DNA from: Rubinisphaera margarita
Lineage (GTDB): Bacteria; Planctomycetota; Planctomycetia; Planctomycetales; Planctomycetaceae
Reading direction: 5' to 3'
Length of the DNA: 64,000 nt
Assembly: GCF_022267515.1 (NCBI RefSeq)
Contig: NZ_JAKFGB010000012.1
Span: 1-64,000 of the forward strand
The notes below the pieces were generated by a model. The model worked only from the letters and a program-made list of their open reading frames with translations. It was not told where the DNA came from and ran no database searches. Every line of letters starts with the position of its first letter. Positions within the stretch are counted from its first letter, which is position 1. The position numbers and the translations under genes were made by a program. Below, in pieces: positions 26,763-35,598 of the stretch.

Positions 26763-29354
26763 ATGATCTACGAACTGGTCTACACATCGGCTCCCGCGGG
26801 GTTGCGTCCCGGCAGCAGCGGTTACTGCACGGTCCAGAGCAGTCGAGGCATTCCCGCACCGACTGTGGATCTGCTTGAGTCGCTGAGCGGTTATCGGCAC
26901 ATCTTCACGGCCGGAACGCCGGAAGCCGCTAACAATCCCGTGAACTACGGGCATTACCTTTTGAGGGTGCAGGGGCGACCAGAACATGTGTTGTCCCGCG
27001 TCTCCGATTGCCCGCTCGATCACACGGGACGTTCGAATAAACTTGGCCATCACATGGTCATTGATACGCCAGATTCGATTTCTGCTGGTCCCGCCTGGCT
27101 GCTTCAGCAACCGGGCTGGATGACGGACCAATGGGACGGCAAGGTCACCGTTCTGAACACGGTCCGTTCGGCGCCGTCGACGCCGCGAGCAGCCGGCAAA
27201 TGTGAAGCATGGCGAAGAACAGTGGGCGATGCCGGCTGGGCCGGCGTGCTGGCCGAGTCCTTCCTGGCCGATCCGCAGCGCAAGGTCTTTCTGATCTATC
27301 AACCGGGAACCGATGTCCTCGTACTGTTTGAAGAAGCTCTGGCTCTGTTGCCGGTTTCGCAGCGGTGGGATGTCACGTTCAGTACTTACGGAGCCGCGTT
27401 GCCGGCCACCGTCGAGTGTCTCTGGACGGGCGTCATCGCCGGATCGCAGGAAGAGCACCTCAGTAAGCGTTTCGTCCACGCGTTAAGAATTGATCTGACG
27501 AAAGCGTTGGGAGCGGCTCCGGAGATGGGGGATCTCGTCACGCTCGCTCGGACGGGCAAAAAGGCTCCCGCCGCAGCCCCGACCGCAGCGGCTGCTGCCG
27601 CCGATACGCCGGTGACGATGTCCCTCTCCGAAGACGATCTCGCCGAAGGCCGGACGTCTCTGAAATCCCCGCAACGTTCGCCAGCCGACAGCATCTCTGC
27701 AATGCCACCCCCGGTCAGACGCCGCGCGAAAAAGTCCGATGCAGGTTTCGGACGACTGGTGTTGATCGTGGTCGCATGTTGCCTGCTGTTCGGCGGGGGT
27801 ACGGCGGCTTCGCTGGTGTATTTTCTGAAGAGTGAAAGCCCAGCTTCTACGTCGTCTGCCACGATACTTGCAGAATCGGAGAAGAAGGCGGTTGCTGACA
27901 ACAGCACCATTGACCGTCCAACCAAGCAGGCGGCTCTACATAAAGATCCCAAGCCTGATGCTGCGTCGGAGTCGACGGGACCGCCAACGCGGCCGGCTAA
28001 ACAGGAAGTGCCTCATACTGTTAAATCATCTGAGACTACAACTCCCGAGCCCGTGTTGACATCAGTTGGAGAAGTTAACAAGCGAAAAGATAAGAAGAAT
28101 AAACAGGAACGTCGTCCTGTTCCGACGATTGAATACCCACCTGCGTCGATTGCGATGCTGCAGGCACAAGAGAACAAGCTGGTCCTGCTCGATCAGTGGG
28201 ATGCGAATGGAGGACAACTTTCGTCGGTCAGACTTCTCATTCCCAAACACCAGTCCACTGTGCCCACAGAGGCTGAAACGAGCTTATTCCATCCCTTTCT
28301 TCTCGAAGAACTACCGCTTACAAAGAAGCTCGTTGAAGATCGCGCGACTACGAAAATGACTACGTTCGATAGCCTTGGAACGGAGGTCTTATTCGACGGG
28401 ACATCAATAGCAACTGTTTCGGCACTCGTGACCGATAACCATCTTCGGCAAATAGTTGTAAATCCGTATTCGCAGGAACATGCAGGGGCAATATACGGGG
28501 CAATATTCTTAGCAAAGTATACGGCCAAGGCGTTCGCGGTACCGTTCCATCGCCCGATTGAGGCCCAACGAGGAGACCTTGTCCCCTCGGAAGAGTCATT
28601 AATGGCGGTGCGGATAAAGATTCCTCGCACAGCCGAGGGGAGCGCCCAATTTGAACGGTTAACCAAAGCCTTGTCCGTAGTCGTGGTCGGTAACCCAAAG
28701 CTCGCCGTCGGCAACGATCTGTTTGAATTTGAATTTACGAATTCTCGAACTCTGAAGTTCGTCAATGGACCATTCAATCCAGGGGTACTTTCCTTTGTAT
28801 TAAACGATTCTCAAACAGACGGGAACTACACCGACGAAAGTTTTGCGGTTAGGGCGCTGTCGTTTGACGCGAAGCCACTTCTTGAAAAGGTGTTGGAGAA
28901 GAATCAGATAGCAAAGCGTGCTTCTGATGAACTACAGGAGCAATGGTTGCGGATTCAGCACGCGCTACAGTTAACCAATGCGTCCGATATTTCTCATAAT
29001 GATCGGAAATTGCTGGATCCCGAAAATGCTCCTGCTTTCCGAGACGATTTTTCTGCCCTCAGGATTGTCTCGGGAAAAGTACGATCGCTCGCATCTGCGA
29101 GGTTGAAGTCCGGTCAGAGCGAGGAGACCGTCTTCGGGAAGGATGAAGCAGGCAATCAGGTGACTAAGGATGATGTCGAAAAATATCTGAAGGACCGAAT
29201 AGACCTGATGAGCATGTTCAAAGAGGCGGATGTAAGAAAGAAAGAAATTAACGATGCGACGCTTGGCGGGTTTTCTATCGCAACTGTGTATGAACTTCCG
29301 GCAGAATATCAGGATCGATTGTTGATGGTTCCTATTCTTAACGTTTCCGAGTAA
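26763..29354 (+). CDS. GTPase-associated protein 1 (GAP1)-like membrane protein
   Basis: The 863-residue protein starts MIYELVYTSAPAGLRPGSSGYCTV and continues with LGHHMVIDTPD. The first 280 residues look like the GAP1 N-terminal domain named for proteins beside GTPases in predicted conflict systems. An Ala/Pro linker leads to one membrane segment (about 330-352). The outer part of about 510 residues is not recognised. From about base 28000 the DNA is clearly lower in GC than the start of the gene: three 60-base lines I counted gave 45-48%, against 77% at 27541 and 65% in the next gene. GGAGAA precedes the start. It probably couples the cytoplasmic GTPase to an external domain. Confidence 0.72.
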   Translation: MIYELVYTSAPAGLRPGSSGYCTVQSSRGIPAPTVDLLESLSGYRHIFTAGTPEAANNPVNYGHYLLRVQGRPEHVLSRVSDCPLDHTGRSNKLGHHMVIDTPDSISAGPAWLLQQPGWMTDQWDGKVTVLNTVRSAPSTPRAAGKCEAWRRTVGDAGWAGVLAESFLADPQRKVFLIYQPGTDVLVLFEEALALLPVSQRWDVTFSTYGAALPATVECLWTGVIAGSQEEHLSKRFVHALRIDLTKALGAAPEMGDLVTLARTGKKAPAAAPTAAAAAADTPVTMSLSEDDLAEGRTSLKSPQRSPADSISAMPPPVRRRAKKSDAGFGRLVLIVVACCLLFGGGTAASLVYFLKSESPASTSSATILAESEKKAVADNSTIDRPTKQAALHKDPKPDAASESTGPPTRPAKQEVPHTVKSSETTTPEPVLTSVGEVNKRKDKKNKQERRPVPTIEYPPASIAMLQAQENKLVLLDQWDANGGQLSSVRLLIPKHQSTVPTEAETSLFHPFLLEELPLTKKLVEDRATTKMTTFDSLGTEVLFDGTSIATVSALVTDNHLRQIVVNPYSQEHAGAIYGAIFLAKYTAKAFAVPFHRPIEAQRGDLVPSEESLMAVRIKIPRTAEGSAQFERLTKALSVVVVGNPKLAVGNDLFEFEFTNSRTLKFVNGPFNPGVLSFVLNDSQTDGNYTDESFAVRALSFDAKPLLEKVLEKNQIAKRASDELQEQWLRIQHALQLTNASDISHNDRKLLDPENAPAFRDDFSALRIVSGKVRSLASARLKSGQSEETVFGKDEAGNQVTKDDVEKYLKDRIDLMSMFKEADVRKKEINDATLGGFSIATVYELPAEYQDRLLMVPILNVSE

Positions 29355-29386
29355 TCAATCAGCGATAAGTGCAACGGGGAATCGCG

Positions 29387-32368
29387 ATGGCACAAACACA
29401 CACCCTCCAACAAATTCAGATGCTCGTTGATCAGGTCCGGTTGACGATCATGAGCGAGCAGTTTGATGCGACGCCGGAAACGAAGACGCTGGCGCGGGAG
29501 TATGCGGAGCTGTCGCGGCAGTTGAATCATCGGCTGCGGCAGTGTGGCGAGTTTCTGCGGCAGGGATTGCGGAGCGAGGCGATTCGCGAAGCGGAGTCCG
29601 AGCCTCGGCTGCTGGAAGCCGTGGGCGTCGTCGACAGTCTGTCAGAAGAGGAGCAGAAGGCTTGGAGCGACGTCTGCGAGTTCCTGGAACTGCCGCGTCC
29701 GGAGCCGATGCTGAATGATGCCGCTCTGATGCTCGACTCCGCCTATGAAGAGCATGGCCCGCTTGAGAAACTGCTGCGGCTGCACCGACGGCTGGCCCTG
29801 CAACGGGCCCCCTTGTCGAAGCGACTGGCCATTCTCCGGAATCTCGCCGTGGACGACCCGACGACCGAATTCTGGGAAGAGGACATTCTGGAGTACGAGA
29901 AAGCTCGGCACGTGCAGATGTTCGAGGAACTGCGAAAGCTCAAGAGATCGCCTTCCGCTGCTGCACTCTCGGAATTGCGGGACGAGATCGACGGAGCGCA
30001 GTGGCAAACTCCGGTTCCGAGAAAAGTGCAGGTCCTGGTTCGAGAACTGCAGCAGACCGCCCGTCGGGATGAGGCGCGGCAGGCGCTTCAGGAAGCCGAG
30101 ACCATCTTGCAGGTCGCGTTTGCGGAAATGAATTTCGCCAGGGCGCGATCGGCCTATGCCCAATGGCAGGAGAACTGGCCGGCCGCTGAGTTGGCCGATG
30201 ACGATCCGCTCGCGATTGCAGCCATCCCGGCTCTCTCGTGGTGCGAGCAGTCAGCGGCACGCGAAGCCGAAGAGGCAGACTGGAACCGGACTCTGGCTAA
30301 AGCGGAATCGTTGTTGGAACGTAACGACGCCGATCTGCTCGCCCTGGAACGGATGAGCGACGAACTCGACCGATTCGAGCGTCCGGTGCCGAAGACGATC
30401 GATAATCGGCTGCAGAGCCGCATTGCCAGTCTGAATCTGCGCCGACGCCGTCATCGTCTCCTGGTTATTACCGGCTCGAGTCTGGCGACGATCGCTGTGG
30501 TCAGCCTGGTCACCGTCGTCGTGCTGCAGGCGAATGAACGCAGTTTTCGCGGCGACGTGCTCGCGCGAATCGATCGGTTTGTGACACAGGGGGAAGTTGA
30601 ACCTGCCACCGCGTTGCTGACGAAATTCACCGGCCGATGGGAGGGCTCGCCGGAATGGTTGGACGCGGTCAATGCTGTCAATGAATTGCAGTCGACAATC
30701 GACGAGCGAAGCCGCCGACTCGACACCACACTGCAGGAAGCCAGTGCCGTTCCCGACAACGACGAGAAGACCTTTCGAGAGATTCGCGGTCGCGCTCAAA
30801 CGATTATCGAAGAGCAGCCGGTCATTCAGCAGCTGGTCGACCGGATGGAGCTGTCGTTTCGCAATTTGAGCAGCGAGCGGGGATTGCGTCTGAAGGAGCG
30901 AGAAGCCGCTCTGTTTCAGCGTCTGGAAGCTCAAAGCAATCAGTTGGATCAGCTCAACGCCCGGGTCGCCGAACTGGAAGAACGAACGTTTGAGACTCAG
31001 ATTCAGCGACTCAAGGATGCACTCAGGATTATTGAGCAGGAAGCTGCGGGAATGAATCCGCAGATCCGCGATCAGTCCCAGCTGCTGATGACACAGGCCA
31101 ACGAACTGACAGGCGAGGTTTATCGTCAGATCCGCCGGAAAAAACTGCTTGCGGAGATGGCGGACGCCTCGCGCGAAAGCTTCGCGGGCACGCGACTCAT
31201 GACGGACCTCTACGGGGAACTTCTCGGCCAGCTTCAGATGGTGACGAAGGAAGAGAACGCCCTGAAAGAACTGGAGCGAGTCGTTCAGGAGAAGTCGGCC
31301 TGGGCAGCGATCGAAGAATACCGCCGGCGTTTTTCCGAACCGGCCGAGAAACTGTTTCCGACTTCTGCTGATCAAATTGCGGAACGCAGTCAGGACGTTG
31401 CGGACTATCTGAAGAGCTATCCTCAGTCCCCATTGCTGGGGCCGGTGAAGGATTATGCCGCGGTGCTCGCAATCCTCGAGAAGCGACATGGGAACTCGGG
31501 AAGCCTGGTGGAGAGAGTGCGACTGGCGGCCATCGATGACTTCGCGATGAAGAATCTGTACGCGGTCCGAGTCAAGAATCTGGATTGGCCGTATTACATC
31601 ACCGACTCTCGGACGTTCACCGAGAAGCAGATTGTGGAGATCAGCGGGTACCGGCAGGATCGCCAGCCTCAACTGGTCCGGTTCAGCGCCAGCCAGCTCG
31701 TGAATCGAGATGCGGAGCCGGCGCCTCAGCAGGAGCTCGCCGAGACACTGTCGTCTCAGCTGGATCAACTCGAATTTAACAACTGGGAAACAACGTTCCG
31801 GGACATGACGCAAGCGGTCCTGGAGGCGAAGACGGTCGATCCGATCCTCCGCTTGCGACTGCTGATGATCCTTCAAATGCAGGCCAAAGAAGGAAGCCTG
31901 ACATTGCCCACGCATCAGCCATTCGTCGCATACACGAGCGAACAGACAGGCGTATCGCAACAGGTCAATCTGTTGACTCAGTGGCCCGATCCGGAAGACG
32001 CCGATGTGCTGCAACGCCGCAAGAAAGCTGAAGAGTACGTCGATAAGTTACGCGTCACAGAAGCCCTGAAAGACGTCTGGAAGTCATCGGAAGATCGTTT
32101 CACGTCTCTTGCGGAGATCCTGAACCGTCCCTATCGAGCGATTGGCTGGATGACGCGGGATGACGACGGAGAACCCGTGCTGGACATCGATGTTCCTCCG
32201 GCCGGAACGTGGAATCTGGCAATCTGCCGACTTGGCGAGACCGATGGAGCGGAAGCCGTTCTTCGGCAGATTGGCCATGCTCGAAATGGTGAAGCGGTCG
32301 TACCTGATGACAGTTTGAAATACGAGTTCTGTCCATGTCGTCTCGTCTTCGCCTATCCCAGTCCCTGA
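29387..32368 (+). CDS. large coiled-coil single-pass membrane protein
   Basis: The 993-residue protein is highly helical and rich in Glu, Arg, Leu and Gln. It has one membrane segment (about residues 358-382, LLVITGSSLATIAVVSLVTVVVLQ). The N-terminal 355 residues lie on one side and 600 residues on the other, including coiled-coil stretches near residues 495-600 (ALFQRLEAQSNQLDQLNARVAELEER). The start at ATG 29387 is preferred because GGGGA lies just upstream; an in-frame GTG is at 29369. No family is recognised. Its size and topology suit a scaffold joining the GTPase module inside with the channel and protease modules. Confidence 0.78.
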   Translation: MAQTHTLQQIQMLVDQVRLTIMSEQFDATPETKTLAREYAELSRQLNHRLRQCGEFLRQGLRSEAIREAESEPRLLEAVGVVDSLSEEEQKAWSDVCEFLELPRPEPMLNDAALMLDSAYEEHGPLEKLLRLHRRLALQRAPLSKRLAILRNLAVDDPTTEFWEEDILEYEKARHVQMFEELRKLKRSPSAAALSELRDEIDGAQWQTPVPRKVQVLVRELQQTARRDEARQALQEAETILQVAFAEMNFARARSAYAQWQENWPAAELADDDPLAIAAIPALSWCEQSAAREAEEADWNRTLAKAESLLERNDADLLALERMSDELDRFERPVPKTIDNRLQSRIASLNLRRRRHRLLVITGSSLATIAVVSLVTVVVLQANERSFRGDVLARIDRFVTQGEVEPATALLTKFTGRWEGSPEWLDAVNAVNELQSTIDERSRRLDTTLQEASAVPDNDEKTFREIRGRAQTIIEEQPVIQQLVDRMELSFRNLSSERGLRLKEREAALFQRLEAQSNQLDQLNARVAELEERTFETQIQRLKDALRIIEQEAAGMNPQIRDQSQLLMTQANELTGEVYRQIRRKKLLAEMADASRESFAGTRLMTDLYGELLGQLQMVTKEENALKELERVVQEKSAWAAIEEYRRRFSEPAEKLFPTSADQIAERSQDVADYLKSYPQSPLLGPVKDYAAVLAILEKRHGNSGSLVERVRLAAIDDFAMKNLYAVRVKNLDWPYYITDSRTFTEKQIVEISGYRQDRQPQLVRFSASQLVNRDAEPAPQQELAETLSSQLDQLEFNNWETTFRDMTQAVLEAKTVDPILRLRLLMILQMQAKEGSLTLPTHQPFVAYTSEQTGVSQQVNLLTQWPDPEDADVLQRRKKAEEYVDKLRVTEALKDVWKSSEDRFTSLAEILNRPYRAIGWMTRDDDGEPVLDIDVPPAGTWNLAICRLGETDGAEAVLRQIGHARNGEAVVPDDSLKYEFCPCRLVFAYPSP

Positions 32369-32424
32369 GTTGAAACGCTGTGGATCCCGTCCTTTCGGTT
32401 ACCTAAGCACAGTTGAGACATTCC

Positions 32425-33879
32425 ATGAGTTCTGCCGACAAAAGCTATCTGATTCGACTACGAGGGCGCACTCGGGGGCCGTTTAGTCTTTCCCAGTTGC
32501 GGCAGATGAGTTCGCGCGGCCAGTTCAGCAAGCTGCATCAGGTGTCGGAGGATGGCACGAGCTGGCAGTCGGCTGCTGAACTGACAGCGATCTTCGGTGA
32601 GCGAAAGCAAGCCGCACCGCAGCCAGAACCGGAGAAGGCGACGACCGAGTCCGTGGAGTGGCACTACGTTCTCGACCAGCAGCGACTGGGGCCAGTGAAG
32701 GAACTGGAGCTGCGTGAGCACCTGCGGAGCGGACGAATAGCCGCGACCGCACTGGTCTGGCACAAAGGGCTGCCGGATTGGATCGAAGCTCGAGAAGTGT
32801 TTCCGGAAGAGGTTTCGGAGAAACGATCCCTGGCTCTTCCTGCTGCCTTGATCGCTCTATTCGTGGCGGCTGCAGCCGGCGCGACCGGCTTTGGTGTCTG
32901 GTACTCCCAAAGTCAGGGGGCGCCCGATCTGGCCAGGCTGATGAGTCCTGCGGGCGAGATTCGTTCCATGGATCTGGCGAACGATACGACTCAACAGCAG
33001 GTGCGTGCCGCCACGGGGATGGTGGTCTGCTATGCGGAGATTCTTCAGAAAACGGGCGAGCGACATGAGCGGCCCTTCAGCACCGGCACCTGTTTCATGG
33101 TCACTCGCGACGGATACGCGATTACCAATCGACATGTGGTCGAAGATCACAAGGAATGGGTGGATGCCTCCGAGGAAGGACGGGTGCTCAGACTGGCCGA
33201 CACGATTTTCGATGAAGCAAGTGTGACGACGGATTCTTCTGACGAGCAGGACGAGTTCCGAGGACTGATCCGGGAGGTAACTGCGCAAACGATCGGAAGC
33301 ATCGTCCCGAAGATCAACGTGTATTTCGGAGAGGTTTCGCGATCTGCGACGATCGAGCATATCAGTCGCAAGTACGACATGGCGATCCTGAAGATCGAGG
33401 ATCCGCCGACGAATCAGGCGTACTTCGCACTCTCTGCGGAATCTGTTCCGCCGAAAAGTACACAGGTGATCGCTTTGGGATTCCCCGGTACGTCTCGATA
33501 CGCTGTGACCGCCGATGAAGCCGCTCTGCTCGCCAGCCGGGCCACCAGATCGTCTCTCCCCGAGAAGCTGTTTGGGAACGACGATCACCGAACCGTCTTC
33601 AAATCGAGCGCGTTCGACTACGTCCAGACTCCAGGGGAAGTCAGCGTTGTGCAGAAGGAGGCAGGAGAGATTTACAACATTCAGCATACAGCCGCCATTC
33701 GGCAGGGCAACTCGGGTGGACCGCTTGTCTTCCGATCTGGTCCGTCTGCCGGAACGGTCATCGGCATCAATACTCTGCTGCTGATTCACGACGCCCCCGT
33801 ATTCATCGCGTTCTCGGTGGCCCAGATGCGCGATGAGCTCGATCGGGTGATCGGACCGGGCAAACTGACGTGGCGATAG
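32425..33879 (+). CDS. membrane-anchored trypsin-like serine protease with GYF_2 domains
   Basis: The 484-residue protein has two GYF_2-like domains (about residues 5-55, YLIRLRGRTRGPFSLSQLRQ; about 80-130, EWHYVLDQQRLGPVKELELR). One membrane segment follows (about 135-158), then a trypsin-like protease. The triad can be read as H237 (TNRHVVED), D318 (YDMAILKIE) and S430 (RQGNSGGPLVF), so it should be active. The GYF_2 domains would lie in the cytoplasm and the protease outside. TTG at 32413 is an alternative start. It contrasts with the inactive protease-like domain in the first gene. It may be the effector or a processing enzyme of the operon. Confidence 0.85.
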   Translation: MSSADKSYLIRLRGRTRGPFSLSQLRQMSSRGQFSKLHQVSEDGTSWQSAAELTAIFGERKQAAPQPEPEKATTESVEWHYVLDQQRLGPVKELELREHLRSGRIAATALVWHKGLPDWIEAREVFPEEVSEKRSLALPAALIALFVAAAAGATGFGVWYSQSQGAPDLARLMSPAGEIRSMDLANDTTQQQVRAATGMVVCYAEILQKTGERHERPFSTGTCFMVTRDGYAITNRHVVEDHKEWVDASEEGRVLRLADTIFDEASVTTDSSDEQDEFRGLIREVTAQTIGSIVPKINVYFGEVSRSATIEHISRKYDMAILKIEDPPTNQAYFALSAESVPPKSTQVIALGFPGTSRYAVTADEAALLASRATRSSLPEKLFGNDDHRTVFKSSAFDYVQTPGEVSVVQKEAGEIYNIQHTAAIRQGNSGGPLVFRSGPSAGTVIGINTLLLIHDAPVFIAFSVAQMRDELDRVIGPGKLTWR

Positions 33880-33924
33880 ACTCCGTCGACTCAACGATTT
33901 GACCTCCCTGGAAGAAAGTTACTT

Positions 33925-34767
33925 ATGACGGAGATGATCGCGTGGTCGCTCTCAGACCCGGAGCAGCGGATCGGCTTTTCCGGCGGGCGATACACTCAGG
34001 TGAACTACCTGTTGTCCGGACTGCTGGCCGGACTGCTCACGGCAGCCGTCTATGCCAGCCTCTATCCATTCCGGGACTATCCCTTCGGGCAGTCGTTTTT
34101 CCGCAGCGGCAGTCTGCCTGTTTCCGTCGCGATTGTTTTCTTCACGGCATGGGCTACGGTCATTCTCGCGTTCAAGTCCGCGAAGCTTCGGCTGCAGCGA
34201 AAGACTCTCGCGATTCCAATTGTCCCCGACGACAGTGATTTCGTCCTGTCTCCGCACTCGGCTGCTCACGTGCAGGACCAGGTTTCCCATGCGGTTGATG
34301 ATCCCCGTTATTTCATGCTCTTCAATCGCATCTCGTATGCGTTGTCGAACCTGCAGAATCTTGGACGGGTCGGAGATGTCGCGGAGATCTTCAAGACACA
34401 GGCCGAGCATGATGAGGCGTCGATGGAATCGTCTTATCTGATCGTCTCGGCATTTGTCTGGGCGATCCCCGTGCTCGGATTTATTGGAACGGTTCTCGGT
34501 CTCTCGGCCGCAATCGGCGAATTCGGAAGTGTGCTGCAGGCGGCCAGCGATTTGAGCGTCATTAAAGAGAAGCTGCAGGGGGTGACCTCTGGTCTGGCGA
34601 CAGCCTTTGAGACGACGCTTCAGGGGCTGCTCGCCGCTCTGGTCGTGCAGCTGATGATTGTCTGGAACAAAAAGAAGGAGCAGGATTTTCTCGACGATTG
34701 CAATGAATACTGCACCAGACACATTGTCTCTCGTTTACGACTCTTACCGTTCGATGAGCAACAGTAA
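33925..34767 (+). CDS. MotA/TolQ/ExbB-family proton channel protein
   Basis: The 280-residue protein has four membrane segments: about residues 27-47, 60-82, 172-200 and 222-247. It carries the family signatures IPVLGFIGTVLGLSAAIGEFG and GVTSGLATAFETTLQGLLAALVVQL, where the conserved small residues and Thr line the ion path of ExbB/TolQ/MotA. It lacks the long cytoplasmic tail of the Zorya protein ZorA. Its stop overlaps the start of the next gene (TAATG), coupling it to the first of two ExbD/MotB-like partners. It most likely forms the pentameric channel of a proton-driven motor unit in the inner membrane. Confidence 0.9.
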   Translation: MTEMIAWSLSDPEQRIGFSGGRYTQVNYLLSGLLAGLLTAAVYASLYPFRDYPFGQSFFRSGSLPVSVAIVFFTAWATVILAFKSAKLRLQRKTLAIPIVPDDSDFVLSPHSAAHVQDQVSHAVDDPRYFMLFNRISYALSNLQNLGRVGDVAEIFKTQAEHDEASMESSYLIVSAFVWAIPVLGFIGTVLGLSAAIGEFGSVLQAASDLSVIKEKLQGVTSGLATAFETTLQGLLAALVVQLMIVWNKKKEQDFLDDCNEYCTRHIVSRLRLLPFDEQQ

Positions 34768-35588
34768 TGGCCCGAGGAAGACGCGGAAACGAACTCGGGA
34801 TCTCGCTGTTCGCGTTCCAGGACATCATTATGTCCGTTACCGGTATTCTGATTCTGATCGTCCTGCTGCTGGTTCTGGAACTTGTTAATCAGAAGTCAAC
34901 GAGCCAGCTTCAGCAGACTTTTGAAACACTGAAGATGGAACTGGATACTGAGATGGAGTCGCTTTCAACACAACTGGAACGTATTGAGCAGGACCTGTCT
35001 CACGATAGCGAGGCAATTGACCGCGCCATCAGGAACCCGGAATCGGTGTTGAATGATCAGCTGAGTTCCGAACGTACTCGACTCAACTCACTGGACGCGC
35101 AGATCCACACTTTGGAACAGGTTGGAGAACAGCTGACGGAACAGCAGGAGGGACAGTCGGAAGCACGAAAGATTCTCGATGAGCGAGAACGAGAAGTGGC
35201 CCTGCTCAGACAGCAGCAGGCAGCGATCGAGCGTCAAATGAACCAGCTGGCGAGCGGCAATTCGGCGAAGTATCTGGTGCCTCGCGGCATCAATCCCGCC
35301 CAGGCGTGGCTCTGCGATGTCCACGGGCAAGGGCTCCACTTAACTCCGATGAACTCACCTGAGCCGACGATTGAGATCTCGGTCGACGATTGGGTGAGTG
35401 AGAGTGAGGCGACATTCTCGGGATTCCGACAACGCCTCGCCGAGATTACCCCGCGTGTGCGTTATGTCCTGTTCATCATTCGACCTGCTGGCCGGGAATT
35501 TAACGAACCGTTGTTGACGAAGGGCGATCAACTGGACATCGAATTCGGAGTCGAATACGTCGCAGAAGAGCACGTGATTCTCAGATAG
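34767..35588 (+). CDS. MotB/ExbD-like single-pass coiled-coil protein, first
   Basis: The 273-residue protein has a short basic N-terminus and the segment FAFQDIIMSVTGILILIVLLL at about residues 16-40. An acidic residue (QD) stands at the mouth of the membrane helix, as expected for a stator plug protein. A coiled coil runs from about 45 to 165, and a compact C-terminal alpha/beta domain follows (about 180-273; VRYVLFIIRPAGREFNEPLL). It lacks a clear OmpA peptidoglycan-binding motif, which separates it from MotB and ZorB. It is coupled to the channel gene and is followed ten bases later by a paralogue-like gene. Confidence 0.82.
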   Translation: MARGRRGNELGISLFAFQDIIMSVTGILILIVLLLVLELVNQKSTSQLQQTFETLKMELDTEMESLSTQLERIEQDLSHDSEAIDRAIRNPESVLNDQLSSERTRLNSLDAQIHTLEQVGEQLTEQQEGQSEARKILDEREREVALLRQQQAAIERQMNQLASGNSAKYLVPRGINPAQAWLCDVHGQGLHLTPMNSPEPTIEISVDDWVSESEATFSGFRQRLAEITPRVRYVLFIIRPAGREFNEPLLTKGDQLDIEFGVEYVAEEHVILR

Positions 35589-35598
35589 CCGAGGAGAG

